64,000 nucleotides of DNA from Zea mays (lineage: Eukaryota > Streptophyta > Magnoliopsida > Poales > Poaceae), in contig NC_050096.1 of the NCBI RefSeq assembly GCF_902167145.1, positions 184,733,825 to 184,797,824 on the forward strand. The letters are read 5' to 3'. A program made the translations under genes and the position numbers. The notes beneath the pieces are model-generated. The model saw only the letters and a program-made list of their open reading frames with translations, was not told the DNA's origin and made no database searches. Numbering within the stretch: position 1 is the first letter of the stretch; each line of letters starts with the position of its first letter. Shown piece by piece: positions 10,524 through 21,587 of the stretch.

Positions 10524-12369
10524 CCAGGAGGTCGATCCCTTTTTAAAGGCGACTCTCCCCGCTCGCGTCCTCAGCCGTCGCGGACTAAGTCTTCACCAAC
10601 ACGCTCCAAGGTCCTCCCCCTACGACATGGGGGCTGGGTCCCACGCGTCATGCGAGCTGGCCCAGGACAGAAGAAGCCAAACCGCCGCGCACGGAGCGCG
10701 CAACTGCCCAGCGGTTACAAGCACTCCTCCACTTTCGCCCAGACCAGCGGGTGAAAGGGCGGACCGCCATGCAGGCGGCATGCAACTACACCAAGGGGGC
10801 GCACCCTTCCAAGGAGCCAGCATAGAGGCCCAGGCCCACACGTCATGTAACCGACGCGCCGGTTACTACGTGCGAGAAACTGCACCGCCACTTGCGCCAG
10901 TGCCGCGCATCCTCGACCGCGGAATCGGTGCCGCGACTCAAGGAAACCCTGCGCACGGCCCAGCAATGCCAACCAGGCACGCCGGTCACGGGTCAGTCAG
11001 CCGCGGGAGAAGGCGCGACGGTCGCTATGGCTAGAAGTGGGCCGACAGTAATGGCGGCAGCAGGCGAGCGGAAGCGGCGGTCAAATCGTCTGCAGGCTCA
11101 CGTCCCCTCCTGGAACAGCGAGAGATCCCTCTCCCACTGTGTGAAGACGACGCGCTCGTGTTTCGTTCCTCGAACGGCTCGCGCATGCACAACGACTGCC
11201 CCGCGAACCACTCGTCTCGTCGCATTAACTCTGCGGCAGGGCAGGCGACACCTTTGGCAGGTGAAGCGGGCGACGCTTCGCCTCCGCCATAATGACCGCG
11301 CCAAAAAAGGTACGCAACGTCGTTCAATTTCGTATCCTTTTTCGCTTCCCCTTTCTCTCTCTTGCTACAGGGACCAGGAAAGGGGATACTCCGAAAGGGA
11401 TCCTTCTCTGCGAAGGAAGCAGGCCCCGAGCCCCCCCCCTACTGATCAGAGGTTCGAAGGCTGGCCCCTCGGAAGGGTTCAACAGCCGCCTCAGAGCACT
11501 CGGGCTCCGCACCCACTACTGGTCAGAGGTTCGAAGGGTGGCCCCTCGGAAGGGTTCAATAGCCGCCTCAGGCCACTCGGGCTCTGCGCCCACTACTGAT
11601 CAGGGGTTCGCAGGCTGCCCTCTCGAAGGGTTCGACAGCCGCCCCAGAGCATACAGAGTGAGGGATGGCTCTGGGTACGTTCGATACATAACCAAGGCTC
11701 GGGCTACGCTCCCGAGGTACCCTAGGACATTTCCGAGACCAGCAGGAGCGATTATGTAACGGAATCCCATCAGAGGGAGGCATCGAGCCCTCGGACCCTA
11801 TCAAACGGGACCGGGTCCGGCAAATCACCTGCATGTACTTTTGGAGCATGCCTCTGGGCCACTAGCTGACCCTTATCGAACGAGGCACGGGCGTCCACTC
11901 GGATCACCCGTTAGCAACTCACCGGAGACACCATGTTCGGCGCCCTCCGAGGGCAACATGGCGCTTTACCCCCTCCTCCTTGCGGAAAGGCGACGAAGGG
12001 GCGTATGAAAAAAGCCGAGTCAGTCCTTGACCGTCCTCTCGCCCTGTGCAGAGGCTCGGGGGCTGCTCTCACAAACCCAGCTCTGGCCAAACCGTTGACA
12101 GCGTCAACATACCAGCCTGAGAACTCGGAACCTGACTATGCACCCGGGCGACAACCGGTCCGCATGAGGGAACAACCAGACCGACCGAGGTATCATGAAA
12201 GGCATTAAGACCTCGAAGGAGTCAAACCACTCCTCCGAGGCCTCGGGGGCTACACCCGGCGGGTGCGCTCGCGCGCACCCACCGGAACGAAATGCAACCG
12301 AGAAAGGCCGGTCCCCTTGCAAAAAAGTGCGACAAAGCCTCCAAGCGAGTACCCACACTCCCTTTGAGG
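10524..12369. other. Non-coding 3' region of the Huck-like element
   Basis: No convincing gene. A TATA-like CCCTTTTTAAAGGCGAC lies at about 10538-10554. Several short open frames on both strands show no recognisable domain. A 77-bp tandem repeat lies at 11441-11650 (separate entry). The stretch ends in the polypurine tract. Confidence 0.6.
11441..11650 (+). repeat. 77-bp tandem repeat, about 2.7 copies
   Basis: Units start at 11441, 11518 and 11595 with ACTG(A/G)TCAG(A/G)GGTTCG, followed by CTCGGAAGGGTTCAA and AGCCGCCTCAG. Spacing is exactly 77 bp twice; the third unit is partial and more diverged. Confidence 0.85.
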
Positions 12370-12381
12370 CTCTGGGGCTAC
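12370..12381 (+). other. Polypurine tract region, Huck-like element
   Basis: CTCTGGGGCTAC sits directly before the TGTCGGGG start of the 3' LTR. A G-rich tract of this form, ending in GGGGCTAC, is the usual second-strand priming site in this group. The Zeon-like element shows the same motif on the minus strand at 14092-14103. Confidence 0.6.
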
Positions 12382-13855
12382 TGTCGGGGACCGTAATTAG
12401 GGGTACCCCCAAGACTCCTAATCTCAGCTGGTAACCCCCTATCAGCACAAAAGCTGCAAAGGCCTGATGGGCGCAATTCCGGTCAAGGCTCTGTCCACTC
12501 AAGGGACACGATCTCGCCTCGCCCGAGCCGAGCCTCGGGCAGGAACGGTAGACCAAGGCAGATTCACGCCTCGCCCGAGGGTCTCCTCAAGCAACGGGCA
12601 TACCTTCGACTCGCCCGAGGCCCAGCTCGGGCAGGCTTCGCGGAGAAGCAACCTTGGCCAGATCGCCACGCCAACCGACCGTATCGCAGGAGCATTCAAT
12701 GCAAGGATCGCCTGACACCTTATCCTGACGCACGCTCTCCAGTCGACAAGGCCGAAGTGACTGCAGTCACTTTGCCCCTCCACTTACTGACCTGACAGGA
12801 AAACAGCGCCGCCTGCGCTGCTCCGACTGCTGTGCCACCTGTCAGGGTGAGGCTGGCAGCAGCCAAGTCCAGTCTCAGGCGCCATAGGAAGCTCCGCCCC
12901 GCCCGACCCTAGGGCTCGGACTCAACCTCGACTCCGGAAGACGGTCTCCGCCTCGCCCGACCCTAGGGCTCAGACTCAACCTCGACTCCGGAAGACGGTC
13001 TCCGCCTCGCCTGACCCTAGGGCTCGGACTCAACCCCGACCTCAGACGACGGTCTCCGCCTCGCCCGACCCCCGGGCTCGGACTCAACCCCGACCTCGGA
13101 CGACGGTCTCCGCCTCGCCCGACCCCCGGGCTCGGACTCAACCCTGACCTCGGACGACGGTCTCCGCCTCGCCCAACCCCCAGGCTCGGACTCAGCCTCG
13201 ACCTCGGATGAGCCACCGCCTCGCCTGACCTTGGGCTCGGACCGACCACGTCGCAGGGGGGTACATCATTACCCTACTCCTAGCTAGCTCAGGCTACGGG
13301 GAACAAGTCTGGCGTCCCATCTGGCTCGCCCCGGTAAAACAAGTAATGATGGCACCCCGCGTGCTCCATGACGACGACGGTTCTCATCCCCCTACGGAAG
13401 CAAGGAGACGTCAGCAAGGATCCGACAGCCCCGACAGCTGTACTTCTACAGGGCTCAAGCGCTCCTCCAACGGCCATGACGCCACATGAACAAGGCTCCA
13501 ACACCTCTCCGACAGCCACATCGGCATGTACATGGGGCTCTGGCTCCCCTCTGCTAGACATGTTAGCACACTGCTACACCCCCCGTTGTACACCTGTACC
13601 CTCTCCTTACGTCTATAAAAGGAAGGTCCAGGGCCCTCGTACAAAGAAGGTGGCCGCGCGGTCTTTCTCCCTCGCGAACGCTTGTAACCCCCTACTACAA
13701 GCGCATCCGCCCTGGGCACAGGACAACATGAGGCCACGGTTCCCCTTACTGTTTTCCCCCCTTGTGTCTCCGTCTCGCGCCGACCCATCTGGGCTGGGAC
13801 ACGCAGCGACAATTTACTCGTCGGTCCAGGGACCCCCGGGGTCGAAACGCTGACA
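12382..13855 (+). repeat. 3' LTR of the Huck-like element
   Basis: 1,474 bp, TGTCGGGGAC to GCTGACA. It is the partner of 91-1635 with scattered substitutions and six instead of seven internal repeat units (12896-13250). It carries a TATA box at 13614-13620. The GTAGT right after it (13856-13860) is the target duplication. Confidence 0.92.
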
Positions 13856-14091
13856 GTAGTAATCCATCAAGGTCTAAATAGCTTTTTCCCTTTTAAGTTG
13901 GTTCTCCTTTCTGCTATCATGCCGAAGGTCCCCTGCGCATAGCTTCGGCTTTGCGCCAACCTTCGCATTCTTTGTACTTCTTCACATTGTGGTTCTGATC
14001 CGAGTCCGAAGGTACCTGTTCATATATTATACTCCAGAAACATTGTTAAATCATGTTTTTGAGGACCTTCGGAAGACGAAGGGCCCCAACA
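13856..14091 (-). repeat. Inner fragment of the Zeon-like 3' LTR
   Basis: Continues the LTR broken at base 90. From 13861 it matches 20671-20900 (TAATCCATC(A/G)AGGTCTAAATA, then ATCATGCCGAAGGTCCCC) and ends CCCCAACA at 14091, the complement of a TGTTGG LTR start. The next bases, GTAGCCCCTCG, are the complement of the polypurine tract. Confidence 0.9.
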
Positions 14092-14103
14092 GTAGCCCCT
14101 CGC
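14092..14103 (-). other. Polypurine tract of the Zeon-like element
   Basis: On the minus strand this reads GCGAGGGGCTAC immediately before the TGTTGGGGCC LTR start. It fixes the element's orientation as minus, together with the primer-binding site at the other end. Confidence 0.7.
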
Positions 14104-14246
14104 AAGGTTAATTTGTTAGAATAACGGATTCAGATTGCGATATGGTTGAAGGCCTTAAGCCGAAGGTCCGAAAAAACACCTTCCCTTTGCTAGAATAGCA
14201 ACAGTCAATGACAGACGGGGCCCTCCAACTTGGAGCGCGCTGGGCG

Positions 14247-14254
14247 TATAAATA
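14247..14254 (+). promoter_or_regulatory. TATA box of the antisense gene in the Zeon-like element
   Basis: TATAAATA in GGGCGTATAAATAAGAAC, about 140 bp upstream of the plus-strand ATG at 14395. It lies in the internal region of the element, not in the LTR, and points opposite to gag. The antisense gene therefore seems to have its own promoter. Confidence 0.6.
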
Positions 14255-14394
14255 AGAACTCACCCCGAGCACATTTGGTACGCATGCTTTGCTTTGCTTG
14301 ATTTCTTAGCTCTTGCTTTCTATCAGTTGCTTAGTTTCTTAAATTTTCTAAGCTTCGAATTTAAGGACATATTTTCGTCAGTTCCAAAGATAAG

Positions 14395-17300
14395 ATGTCT
14401 CACGACAAGAAGACAGTTGCTGAAACGAAGCTAACCGAAGAGGAGAAGCTTCTTGAGGAAAAGACTGCTGGATTCATTGAGTCAATTGCAAAGACAAATA
14501 CAGAAAAGATTACAAAAGAAATTCTAGAAGGCTTATCTAAAGATACCGATGACAACGATAGTTATGATGCGGAAAGTGGAGGCGAAGACTCCGAAGATCG
14601 ACCCTGGCGACCAAGTCACACAGTCTTCGGGAAATCGACTATCAGACAGAGTCATCTTGATAACATGAGAGGAAGGTATTTTCGAGACATATCTATTGTG
14701 AGGGCTGACAACGGAGACAGGACTGTTCCTGTTCTTGAAGAGAATGAAGTCGTAATCTTTCGAAGCTTCTTCAAGGCTAGGCTTCGGTTCCCCTTAAGCA
14801 GATTTGTTGTTGAAGTTTTAAAGATATATGAGATTTTCCTTCACCAGAATACTCCCGAAGCAATTATCAGAATGGGGATCTTCGTCTGGGCCGTGAGGAG
14901 CCAAGGTTTGGAGCCAAGTGCAAAATGTTTCTGCAGCATGCACGAACTTTCATATGAGACGAAGCCCTAGGGTAAGGAACAGTATCATAACGATTTTGGT
15001 TGCTATAGCTTCGTTGCTCGCTCAGGCTCAAGCTTCCCAGTGCCAACATTTTGGAAAAGATGGCCCGGAGACTGGATGAAAGAATGGTTCTATGTGAAGA
15101 ATGATTTAAAAGCAAGAGAAAATATTACAAAGATCATTATGCGCCCCATTTGGTCCCGCTTCGGCCTTTGGAAACCGAAGGTAGAAATTGATGAAGCAGC
15201 CGAAGAATGCCGAAGGGCCTTCGGCATAGTTTGCTCTTTCATCGGGACGAGGGATTTAGTTTAAGAACATGTGGCCTACAGGATATGGCCATTAGCAGAC
15301 AACTGGGAGATGCCAAAAGAGACCATCAGCAACCCTAACGAAGGTGGTTTGGTTCGATTGAAATATACCTTCAGGTTTAGAGACCAATTTATCGAACCAG
15401 ACGATGACTGGCTGAAATGTGTTGAAAATACCAGTGACGAACTACTTGGAGCCTTCTCCAAGTCTGAAGATAACACGCTATCAGCGGCCTTCGGGAGCCG
15501 AAAAAAGAAGAGGCTAAATAGAGTTTTTGATGCTATTGGATTTATGTACCCTGACAACCGCTACCCGCCACGGGGGCAGAAGAGAAAGAGTGGATCTTCT
15601 GGGAAGGATGTTGCTTCAGTCGCCTCAAGCGAGCCTGTGCCGAAGAAGAAAAAGGTGAAGGTTCTTACTCACCGACCGCGCTACATTAAACCGGCCACAG
15701 TGCCTGACTTTAGCGGTGAGACCTCTTCGGCTACTGAAGCCGAAGGACCTGCCCTTACGCAGAGGATTGAAGAACCGGCTGCAATGCCGAAGGCTGACAA
15801 AATTGAAGAACCAAGACCCGAAGAGACAAAAACATTAGAAATTCTAAGCCCTTCGGTAGGAGTGGAGGCGCTGAAGATACAAAAAGATCTGGCAGTAACC
15901 CCAAAGAGAAAAAGGATGGCTAGTGTGTTAGATGTGCTGGAGATGATAAAAACTTCAAGCTCTACTCCAGGAAAAATTGCCAAGGTTTCGAAAGCACAGG
16001 TTGAAACCGAGACAAAGCTGACCGAAGCCGAAGCTACAATTAGCCGGGCCGATGCTGAAACTGGGCCTTCAGAGCCCATCAAAGAGAAATCCTCGGAAAT
16101 TGGAGAAAAGGCAGCGGAGGAAGAAGTTATAGAACAAATTTTGCCTGAAAAATCTGCCGCTCCTACTCCCGAAGCTTTGAAAGAGAATACTGAATATATT
16201 ATCCGTCATGCTTCGGGAAAAAATCTCTCTAAAGAAGAAAAGCGAGAAGCTCAACACTATGCCCAGAAACTGAAATATCCAAAGGGAGCATTGATATTCA
16301 ACGGCAGCAGAGAAGAAGATTTCTTGTATTGTCTCCCAGACAACAAGGAGATTTCTGTCTGTCGGGAGATGAGCAGAAGCTTCGGATTCCCGACACTAGA
16401 AGTCGGGCTTTCGGTGCTATCGAAAGATGAATTGGCGGACAGTTTAGCATATAATAGTTTAAAGGTGTGAGAATGAATTTTTTGTACTTAAAAACGAATT
16501 TTTTTTATTTGCTTATACTTAATACCGCACTTCTTTTGCAGGGCCTGATTCTTAGCAATGCCCTCAGGACGCAGAAAAATGCCTAAGACGAAGGATGCAC
16601 TATAGCTCTGAACAACCTTCGTTCCGAAGTAATTGAACTAAGGAACGAAGGTCTTGAAAAAGATAAAATATTAAATTCATTAGTGAGCAAAATAAAAGAA
16701 GACGAAACTACTTCCAAAGCCCAAACTGAAGCCCAGAAATATGAAATTGAAGACCTTAGGAAACAGCTGGCTGAAGCAAAATTAAAATGCGCTGTTGCCG
16801 AAGCTGAACGAGATGCCAGTGATTACTGGAAAAATTACTAGGAAAAAACAGTTGCAGAACTTCGCGCATCAAAAGAAAAATGTTTTGAAAAATCTATAGA
16901 ATATGTAAAAAAGATAAAAACTAGCTTCGCCAATGTTGGCGCATATTCAAGTGAAGATAACTTCGTACGAGGAGACCCCGAAGGCCCAATTGAGTGGATC
17001 AGCAACGAAGTCGAAGCTTTTGAAGAAATTTTGAACAACCGCGGGGACGTCTGTGCCTTCTCTGGTGCAAGAGGAGTTGCAACTATTTTGGAGAGAGCGG
17101 GGTGCGAACATGTGAAAACTTTGGCCCAAGCCGAAGCTGCTCTATCGGTTGACGATACAAAGGACCCCTCAGCCGAAGCAAGCTTAGTGGGCGGAAAATT
17201 TTTCACTAACATCTGGGAAAATGGCGGCCGAGGGATGGCCCATGAAATAATAAAGAAGAGCGAAAAAGATACTCATGACGCTAGGGAAGCAACGAAGGCA

Positions 17301-17560
17301 ACTGAAAAAGCTGCGGAACTCGAAAGGCGGATAGGTATTGCTTAATGGGTTTTAACTTTATTGTTTATTTTTGTGACTTCGAATTAATTTACGTTTTCTA
17401 CCACAGCTGAACTATCTCCTCCCCCCGAACCCTTCGAGTCATTAGCCGACCCAGAGGCAAAGGCATCAGCAGAAATTATTAGGATGGCTGAAACTATTAT
17501 AGACGAAGCGTTACCCAACTGCTGACCGAAGCTGCAGATGAAGTTTTGAAAGAAGAATAG
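14395..17560 (+). pseudogene. Antisense gene of the Zeon-like element (Transposase_28/PF04195-like), spliced, decayed
   Basis: Plus-strand gene opposite to the element's gag. Exon 1 (14395-16464) starts with an acidic N-terminus, then a domain like the 'putative gypsy type transposon' family PF04195 (about 14740-15260, with FRSFFKARLRFPLSRF and FVWAVRSQGLEPSAKCF), then a Lys/Glu-rich tail with PKKKKVK-type basic stretches. An intron with GT-AG ends fits at 16465-16541. Exon 2 (16542-17334) is a coiled coil (ELRNEGLEKDKILNSL) followed by a conserved block (CAFSGARGVATILERAGCEH). A second intron fits at 17335-17406, joining in frame to a short acidic last exon. In-frame stops at 14968 (TAG), 15262 (TAA), one near 16842, and a 1-base loss near 17510 disable it. 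Function unknown; Tat-type elements are known to carry such antisense genes. Confidence 0.7.
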
Positions 17561-18750
17561 CTATTGTATAAACCTTGCTGGAATATTAATGCAGCATTTG
17601 CTGAACTATGTTTGTAATATTTGGTGCTCATGTGTTTTGAATGTAATATATGAATAGTTTTGTAATTTATTTCTTTACGATGCATGAAACTTTTATGTAC
17701 ATACCGTTTTTGAGCTTTTGGCGAAAAAACACCTTCCCTTCTTTTCATGCTTCGTAAAGAAGATCTTTTATGCTTCGTGATAAATCCTCCAATCGTCGCA
17801 GAAACATTAATGCTTCGTCAATAATGGATTTTTGCCTCCATATCAGAGCTGATGAAGCTGTATTTCTTCAAGACTTCTTTTGTGCCTTAGCACAATTTCA
17901 TTTTTTCGAAGCATTCTCCGAAGGTCAACATTGTATCCCCTTCTTGTGCCATTGATGCAATATGATGTATGATGTTATGTTATGCGAATGATGTGATGAT
18001 GTTATGCTATGCAAAATGATATTTGTGCCGAAGACACACACATATCCCCATAGTGGAATACACAATCTCTTTGCCGTTTATTTTTCGGCTTCACCGCTTA
18101 TTTTTCGGTGTATCAGCGCTGACTTTTCGCTGTAAGTTCTGCATTCCCTTAGGAACGTCTTTTGAACTTCTTCGCCTTCTATTTCGGCGGTATTCGCGTT
18201 GACTTTTCGCGCTTCACCTTATATTTCGGCGGTATTTGGCTCTGCATTCCCTTTGGAACGACTTTTGAGCAGAAAACTTACACTGCGCTCTCTTAGGAAT
18301 GACTTTTTGTAGCTTCGGCAAACTTACACTGCGTTCCGTAGAACGACTTTTTGTAGCTTCGGCAAACTTACACTGTGTTCCGTAGAATGACTTTTTGTAG
18401 CTTCGAAGATACTTGTGATGTAATTTTTAGCCGCGCGTTCTCTTAGAAACAACTTTTTGTGCTTCAGCGACTTTGTTAGACTCCGTAAGTCTGTGGAGAA
18501 GATATATTTTCACTATGGCAAAAACGAAGCTATTACAAGGAATTGAAAATGACAAGACAACTAGGTTTTCGATAATTGTTCCTTAGTAAGAAAGAAAATG
18601 ATAATGAATGTAAAAACTGTTTCAGGGGTAGGATATCTCTCAGTAGATATGCTTCGATTCTGGCACAGTACTGTTGACTGTGCGAGCTTCGGACTCCTCC
18701 CTGAAATCTCGCTGTTGGTGGGTCTGTTGGCTCCCTTCTGGCTGCTAACC
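17561..18750. repeat. Spacer of the Zeon-like element with 44-bp tandem repeats
   Basis: No gene between the 3' end of the antisense gene and the 3' end of gag, so the two genes converge here. 18301-18400 holds units of 44 bp starting GACTTTTTGTAGCTTCGG (18301, 18345, partial at 18389). Looser relatives (CTGCATTCCCTT.GGAACG, TATTTCGGCGGTATT) extend back to about 18080. The spacer is rich in CTTCGG. Confidence 0.75.
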
Positions 18751-20166
18751 TCATGGATATGCAGGTTGTAGTGGTGGCGGAGGTGGAGATTGTGGCCAGG
18801 ATGCCTGCGACTGACTAGCCGAAGCAACAGACGCTGCAGGATGGTTACCCACATACTCTGGTATGTAGGGTGAGTGATACGAAGCAGTATGCATGACCTG
18901 CTTCGGCTGGTTCTGCTAAGCTGCAGCTTCTGCTATTTCTTTTTGTTTCTGTATGGTGACATGGCACATCCTTGTAGTTTGGCCCTTGTCCTCACCACAG
19001 AATAAGCAATAAATTTTCCTAGGTTAATCCCCAAACCTTCCTCCAAAGCCCCTGGCGCCTCTGCCCCTTGGAGCTGGCGGCTGAAGATAGCTTTGTTGCT
19101 GCCCCGAAGCTTGCGAGGGATATTGTGGCCTCTATTGTTGACTTCCTCTGTCGTCACTCTGGGTGGAGTGGATGGACCTGACATGTCTTGGGTGAATTCT
19201 CCCTCCGAAGCCCCTGGTCATCTCAGAGAACCTATAAGCTTCCTCCCTTCTCTGACGAAAATCATTGTCAGCGCGGATGTATTCATCCATATTTTGAAGC
19301 AGCTTCTCCAAAGTCTGTGGAGGCTTTCTAGCAAAATACTGGGCAGTAGGTCCTGGACGAAGCCCGTTGATCATGGCCTCAATGATAATTTCATTGGGCA
19401 CTGTAGGCGCTTGTGCTCTCAGACGCAAGAACCTTCGGACGTATGCCTGGAGATACTCCTCATGATCTTGTGTGCATTGAAACAGATCCTGAGCTATGAT
19501 TGGCTTCGTCTGGAAGCCCTAGAAGCTTGTCACCAGCATGTCCTTGAGCTTCTGCCATGAGGTGATAGTTTCTGGCCGAAGAGAAGAATACCATGTCTGG
19601 GCCACATTCTTAACTGCCATGACGAAGGATTTGGCCATGACAGCTGCATTGCCTCCATATGAAGATATGGTTGCTTCATAACTCATCAAAAACTGCTTCG
19701 GGTCTGAATGCCCATCATACATTGGAAGCTGAGGTGGCTTGTATGATGGGGGCCACGGGATAGCCTGCAGTTCTGCTGCCAAGGGAGAAGCATCATCAAA
19801 AGTAAAGGTATCATGATTAAAATCATCATACCATCCATCGTCGTTGAACAAGCCCTCTTGATGAAACTCCCTGTGCTGGGGCCTTCGTTATTGTTCATTT
19901 TGAGCAAGATGGCGTACTTCTTCAGTGGCTTCGTCAATCTGCCTTTGAAGGTCGGCTAGTCGAGCCATCTTCTCCTTCTTCCTTCGTACTTGTTGATGAA
20001 GCATCTCCATGTTTCTGATTTGTTGGTCCAACTCGTCCTCCTGGGGTGTTGGACTGGTGGCCTTCCTCTTCTGGCTTCGTGCCTCTCGTAGAGAAAGGGT
20101 CTCCTGGTTCGGGTCCAGCGGCTGCAGAACGGCAGCCCCTGTCGCTAAAGCTTTCTTCGGTGGCAT
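18751..20166 (-). pseudogene. gag of the Zeon-like element, one frame with several stops
   Basis: All minus-strand gag pieces share one frame of about 472 codons from ATG at 20166 to a stop at 18751-18753. The N-terminus has a coiled-coil-like Arg/Lys/Glu stretch. A retrotransposon gag domain follows (about 19850-19350, LPMYDGHSDPKQFLMSYEA and TWYSSLRPETITSWQKL). A zinc-knuckle-like CLFCGEDKGQTTRMC lies near 18960-19005, then a Pro-rich tail (QSPPPPPLQPAYP). The usual His of the knuckle appears to be Gln. Premature stops lie near 19888, 19519, 19132, 19027 and 18914; most are one C-to-T change from Gln codons. No pol follows. Confidence 0.82.
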
Positions 20167-20206
20167 GACGAAGGTCAGTGCTTGCCGAAGGTGGTCAAAA
20201 AGGATT

Positions 20207-20225
20207 CACCGGAGGTGGGCGCCAA
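20207..20225 (-). other. Primer-binding site, Zeon-like element
   Basis: On the minus strand TTGGCGCCCACCTCCGGTG directly follows the 5' LTR (20226-20900). TTGGCGCCCACC is a common primer site in maize gypsy elements. It confirms the minus orientation. Confidence 0.75.
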
Positions 20226-20900
20226 TGTTGGAGACTTGTTCTCAAATGCTATGAATTAAGAATAAGGCAGCACAAGAATAGGTTAATGGTTAATACCCTT
20301 CGTCCATTGGAGCATTATCTCCCGAAGGATATAACGATCTTCGGACGAAGGTCATGAAGGACATACCTTCATCATCACAACATATTTGTATAAAAGACGA
20401 AGCATATGAAACATAAGAAACAACATGAATAATTGTATGATATCATAATATATATATTTCTTATTATATAATTATAAATGAATATGAACAATATTGAATT
20501 ACATTTATACCTTCGACTTGACAGAAGGTGATAATACAAGCGTAACGCAAAAGCAAATGCCAAGTCAGCGTGAACAGTACAGGAGCACTGTTCATCTATT
20601 TATAGGCATTAGACGTAGCCCATGTAAAATTACAGTCATACTCTTTACATTTGCTAATGACTCTATAGTAATCCATCGAGGTCTAAATAATCTTTTCTCT
20701 TTTAAGTCGGTTCTCCTTTCTGCTATCATGCCGAAGGTCCCCTGCGCATAGATTCGACTTTGCGCCAACCTTTGCATTCTTTGTACTTCTTCACATTGTG
20801 GTTCTGATCCGAGTCCGAAGGTACCTGTTCATATATTATACTCCAGAAACATTGTTAAATCATGTATTTGAGGATCTTTGGAAGACGAAGGCCCCCAACA
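20226..20900 (-). repeat. 5' LTR of the Zeon-like element
   Basis: 675 bp bounded by TGTTGG and CCAACA. Its minus-strand start, TGTTGGGGGCCTTCGTCTTC, matches the start of the solo LTR at 34749, so the two belong to one family. A TATA-like CTATAAATAGATGAAC (minus) lies near 20600. The bases after 20900 are low-copy DNA. Confidence 0.9.
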
Positions 20901-21355
20901 GCATCCTTATTTTACGTGACAACAGGCTCCATATTTTGCACGGTCGTCCAACAGACTCTATATCCGCATCCACATCCCTCCCAATGACAGTTGGGTCCCG
21001 TTTTTTAAATGCCCCGGTTTTAACTTGTGCGGAGAGGAGAGAGACACCGTAGGAATACGGAATAGAAAAATGCACACCCATTTTGCGCTGTGGTTTATAG
21101 AGTCTGTTGGAGGGTGGAATAGTGGCTTCGGGCGTGTAGAATACGAATGCGTAGCCGAGTACAGGGCGTTGCTGGAGTTGGTCTAACCCAAGGTTCTAGT
21201 CATCTTCCTGAACATATGCAGCTACTCTATTCCTCTATGCTGATGAGTGATGATAGAGAGTGAGTGAGAAACATAAATTTAGGCACCGGGTCTTATAACT
21301 CCCATCCTATGGATATGCAACTTTGATTTCGAGAGTGTGCAGGCCTTGCTACTAA
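20901..21355. other. Low-copy spacer at the start of the gene island
   Basis: No gene recognised. Two segments are inverted relatives: CCAACAGACTCTATA near 20948 and TATAGAGTCTGTTGGAGG near 21098. This suggests a small MITE-like sequence partly spanning 20930-21190, whose ends could not be set. Confidence 0.4.
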
Positions 21356-21587
21356 GGGGGTGTTTGGTTCTGTGGACTAAAGTTTAGCTCGGGTCACATC
21401 AAGCGTTTGACTTTCAAATAGGAGTATGAAATATAGACCCAACCAACTGTACTAGATTCGTCTCACTTTTTAATCTTCGGCTGAGAAATTAGTTTTATAA
21501 TCCGACTACATTTAATACCCCGAACGGAGGTTCAAACATTCGATGTGATAGAGGCTAAATTTTAGCAGGGGCAAACCAAACACCCCC
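21356..21587. mobile_element. PIF/Harbinger-type (Tourist-like) MITE
   Basis: 232 bp with 14-bp perfect terminal inverted repeats GGGGGTGTTTGGTT, flanked by TAA (21353-21355) and TAA (21588-21590), the 3-bp duplication expected of PIF/Harbinger elements. Imperfect pairing continues inward (CTAAAGTTTAGCTC with the complement of GGCTAAATTTTAG). No coding capacity. It lies about 270 bp upstream of the GT14 start codon. Confidence 0.85.

Larger units (their letters stand above)
91..13855 (+). mobile_element. Huck-like Ty3/gypsy retrotransposon, full length but coding-dead
   Basis: A complete LTR element with 5' LTR 91-1635 (TGTCGGGGAC start), primer-binding site, gag-pol 1696-8189, a 4.2-kb region after pol, polypurine tract and 3' LTR 12382-13855. 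It is flanked by ATAGT (86-90) and GTAGT (13856-13860), a 5-bp target duplication with one change. Integrase lies after RNase H, the gypsy order. Size, LTR length and the long post-pol region fit Huck/Tat-type maize elements. Eight nonsense codons and one frameshift disable gag-pol. It sits in the LTR of the older Zeon-like element. Confidence 0.9.
1..20900 (-). mobile_element. Zeon-like non-autonomous gypsy retrotransposon, interrupted and cut by the window edge
   Basis: A Ty3/gypsy element read on the minus strand. Its 5' LTR is 20226-20900, its primer-binding site abuts 20225, its gag runs 20166 to 18751, and its polypurine tract abuts 14091. Its 3' LTR is 13856-14091 plus 1-90, split by the Huck-like insertion, and its outer end lies about 350 bp left of the window. 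Without the insertion the element would be about 7.5 kb with about 675-bp LTRs. No reverse transcriptase or integrase is visible between gag and the antisense gene, so it must have used enzymes from another element. This size and content fit the maize Zeon/Cinful group; the family name is from recognition only. The right flank after 20900 is GCATC; its partner is outside the window. Confidence 0.85.
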
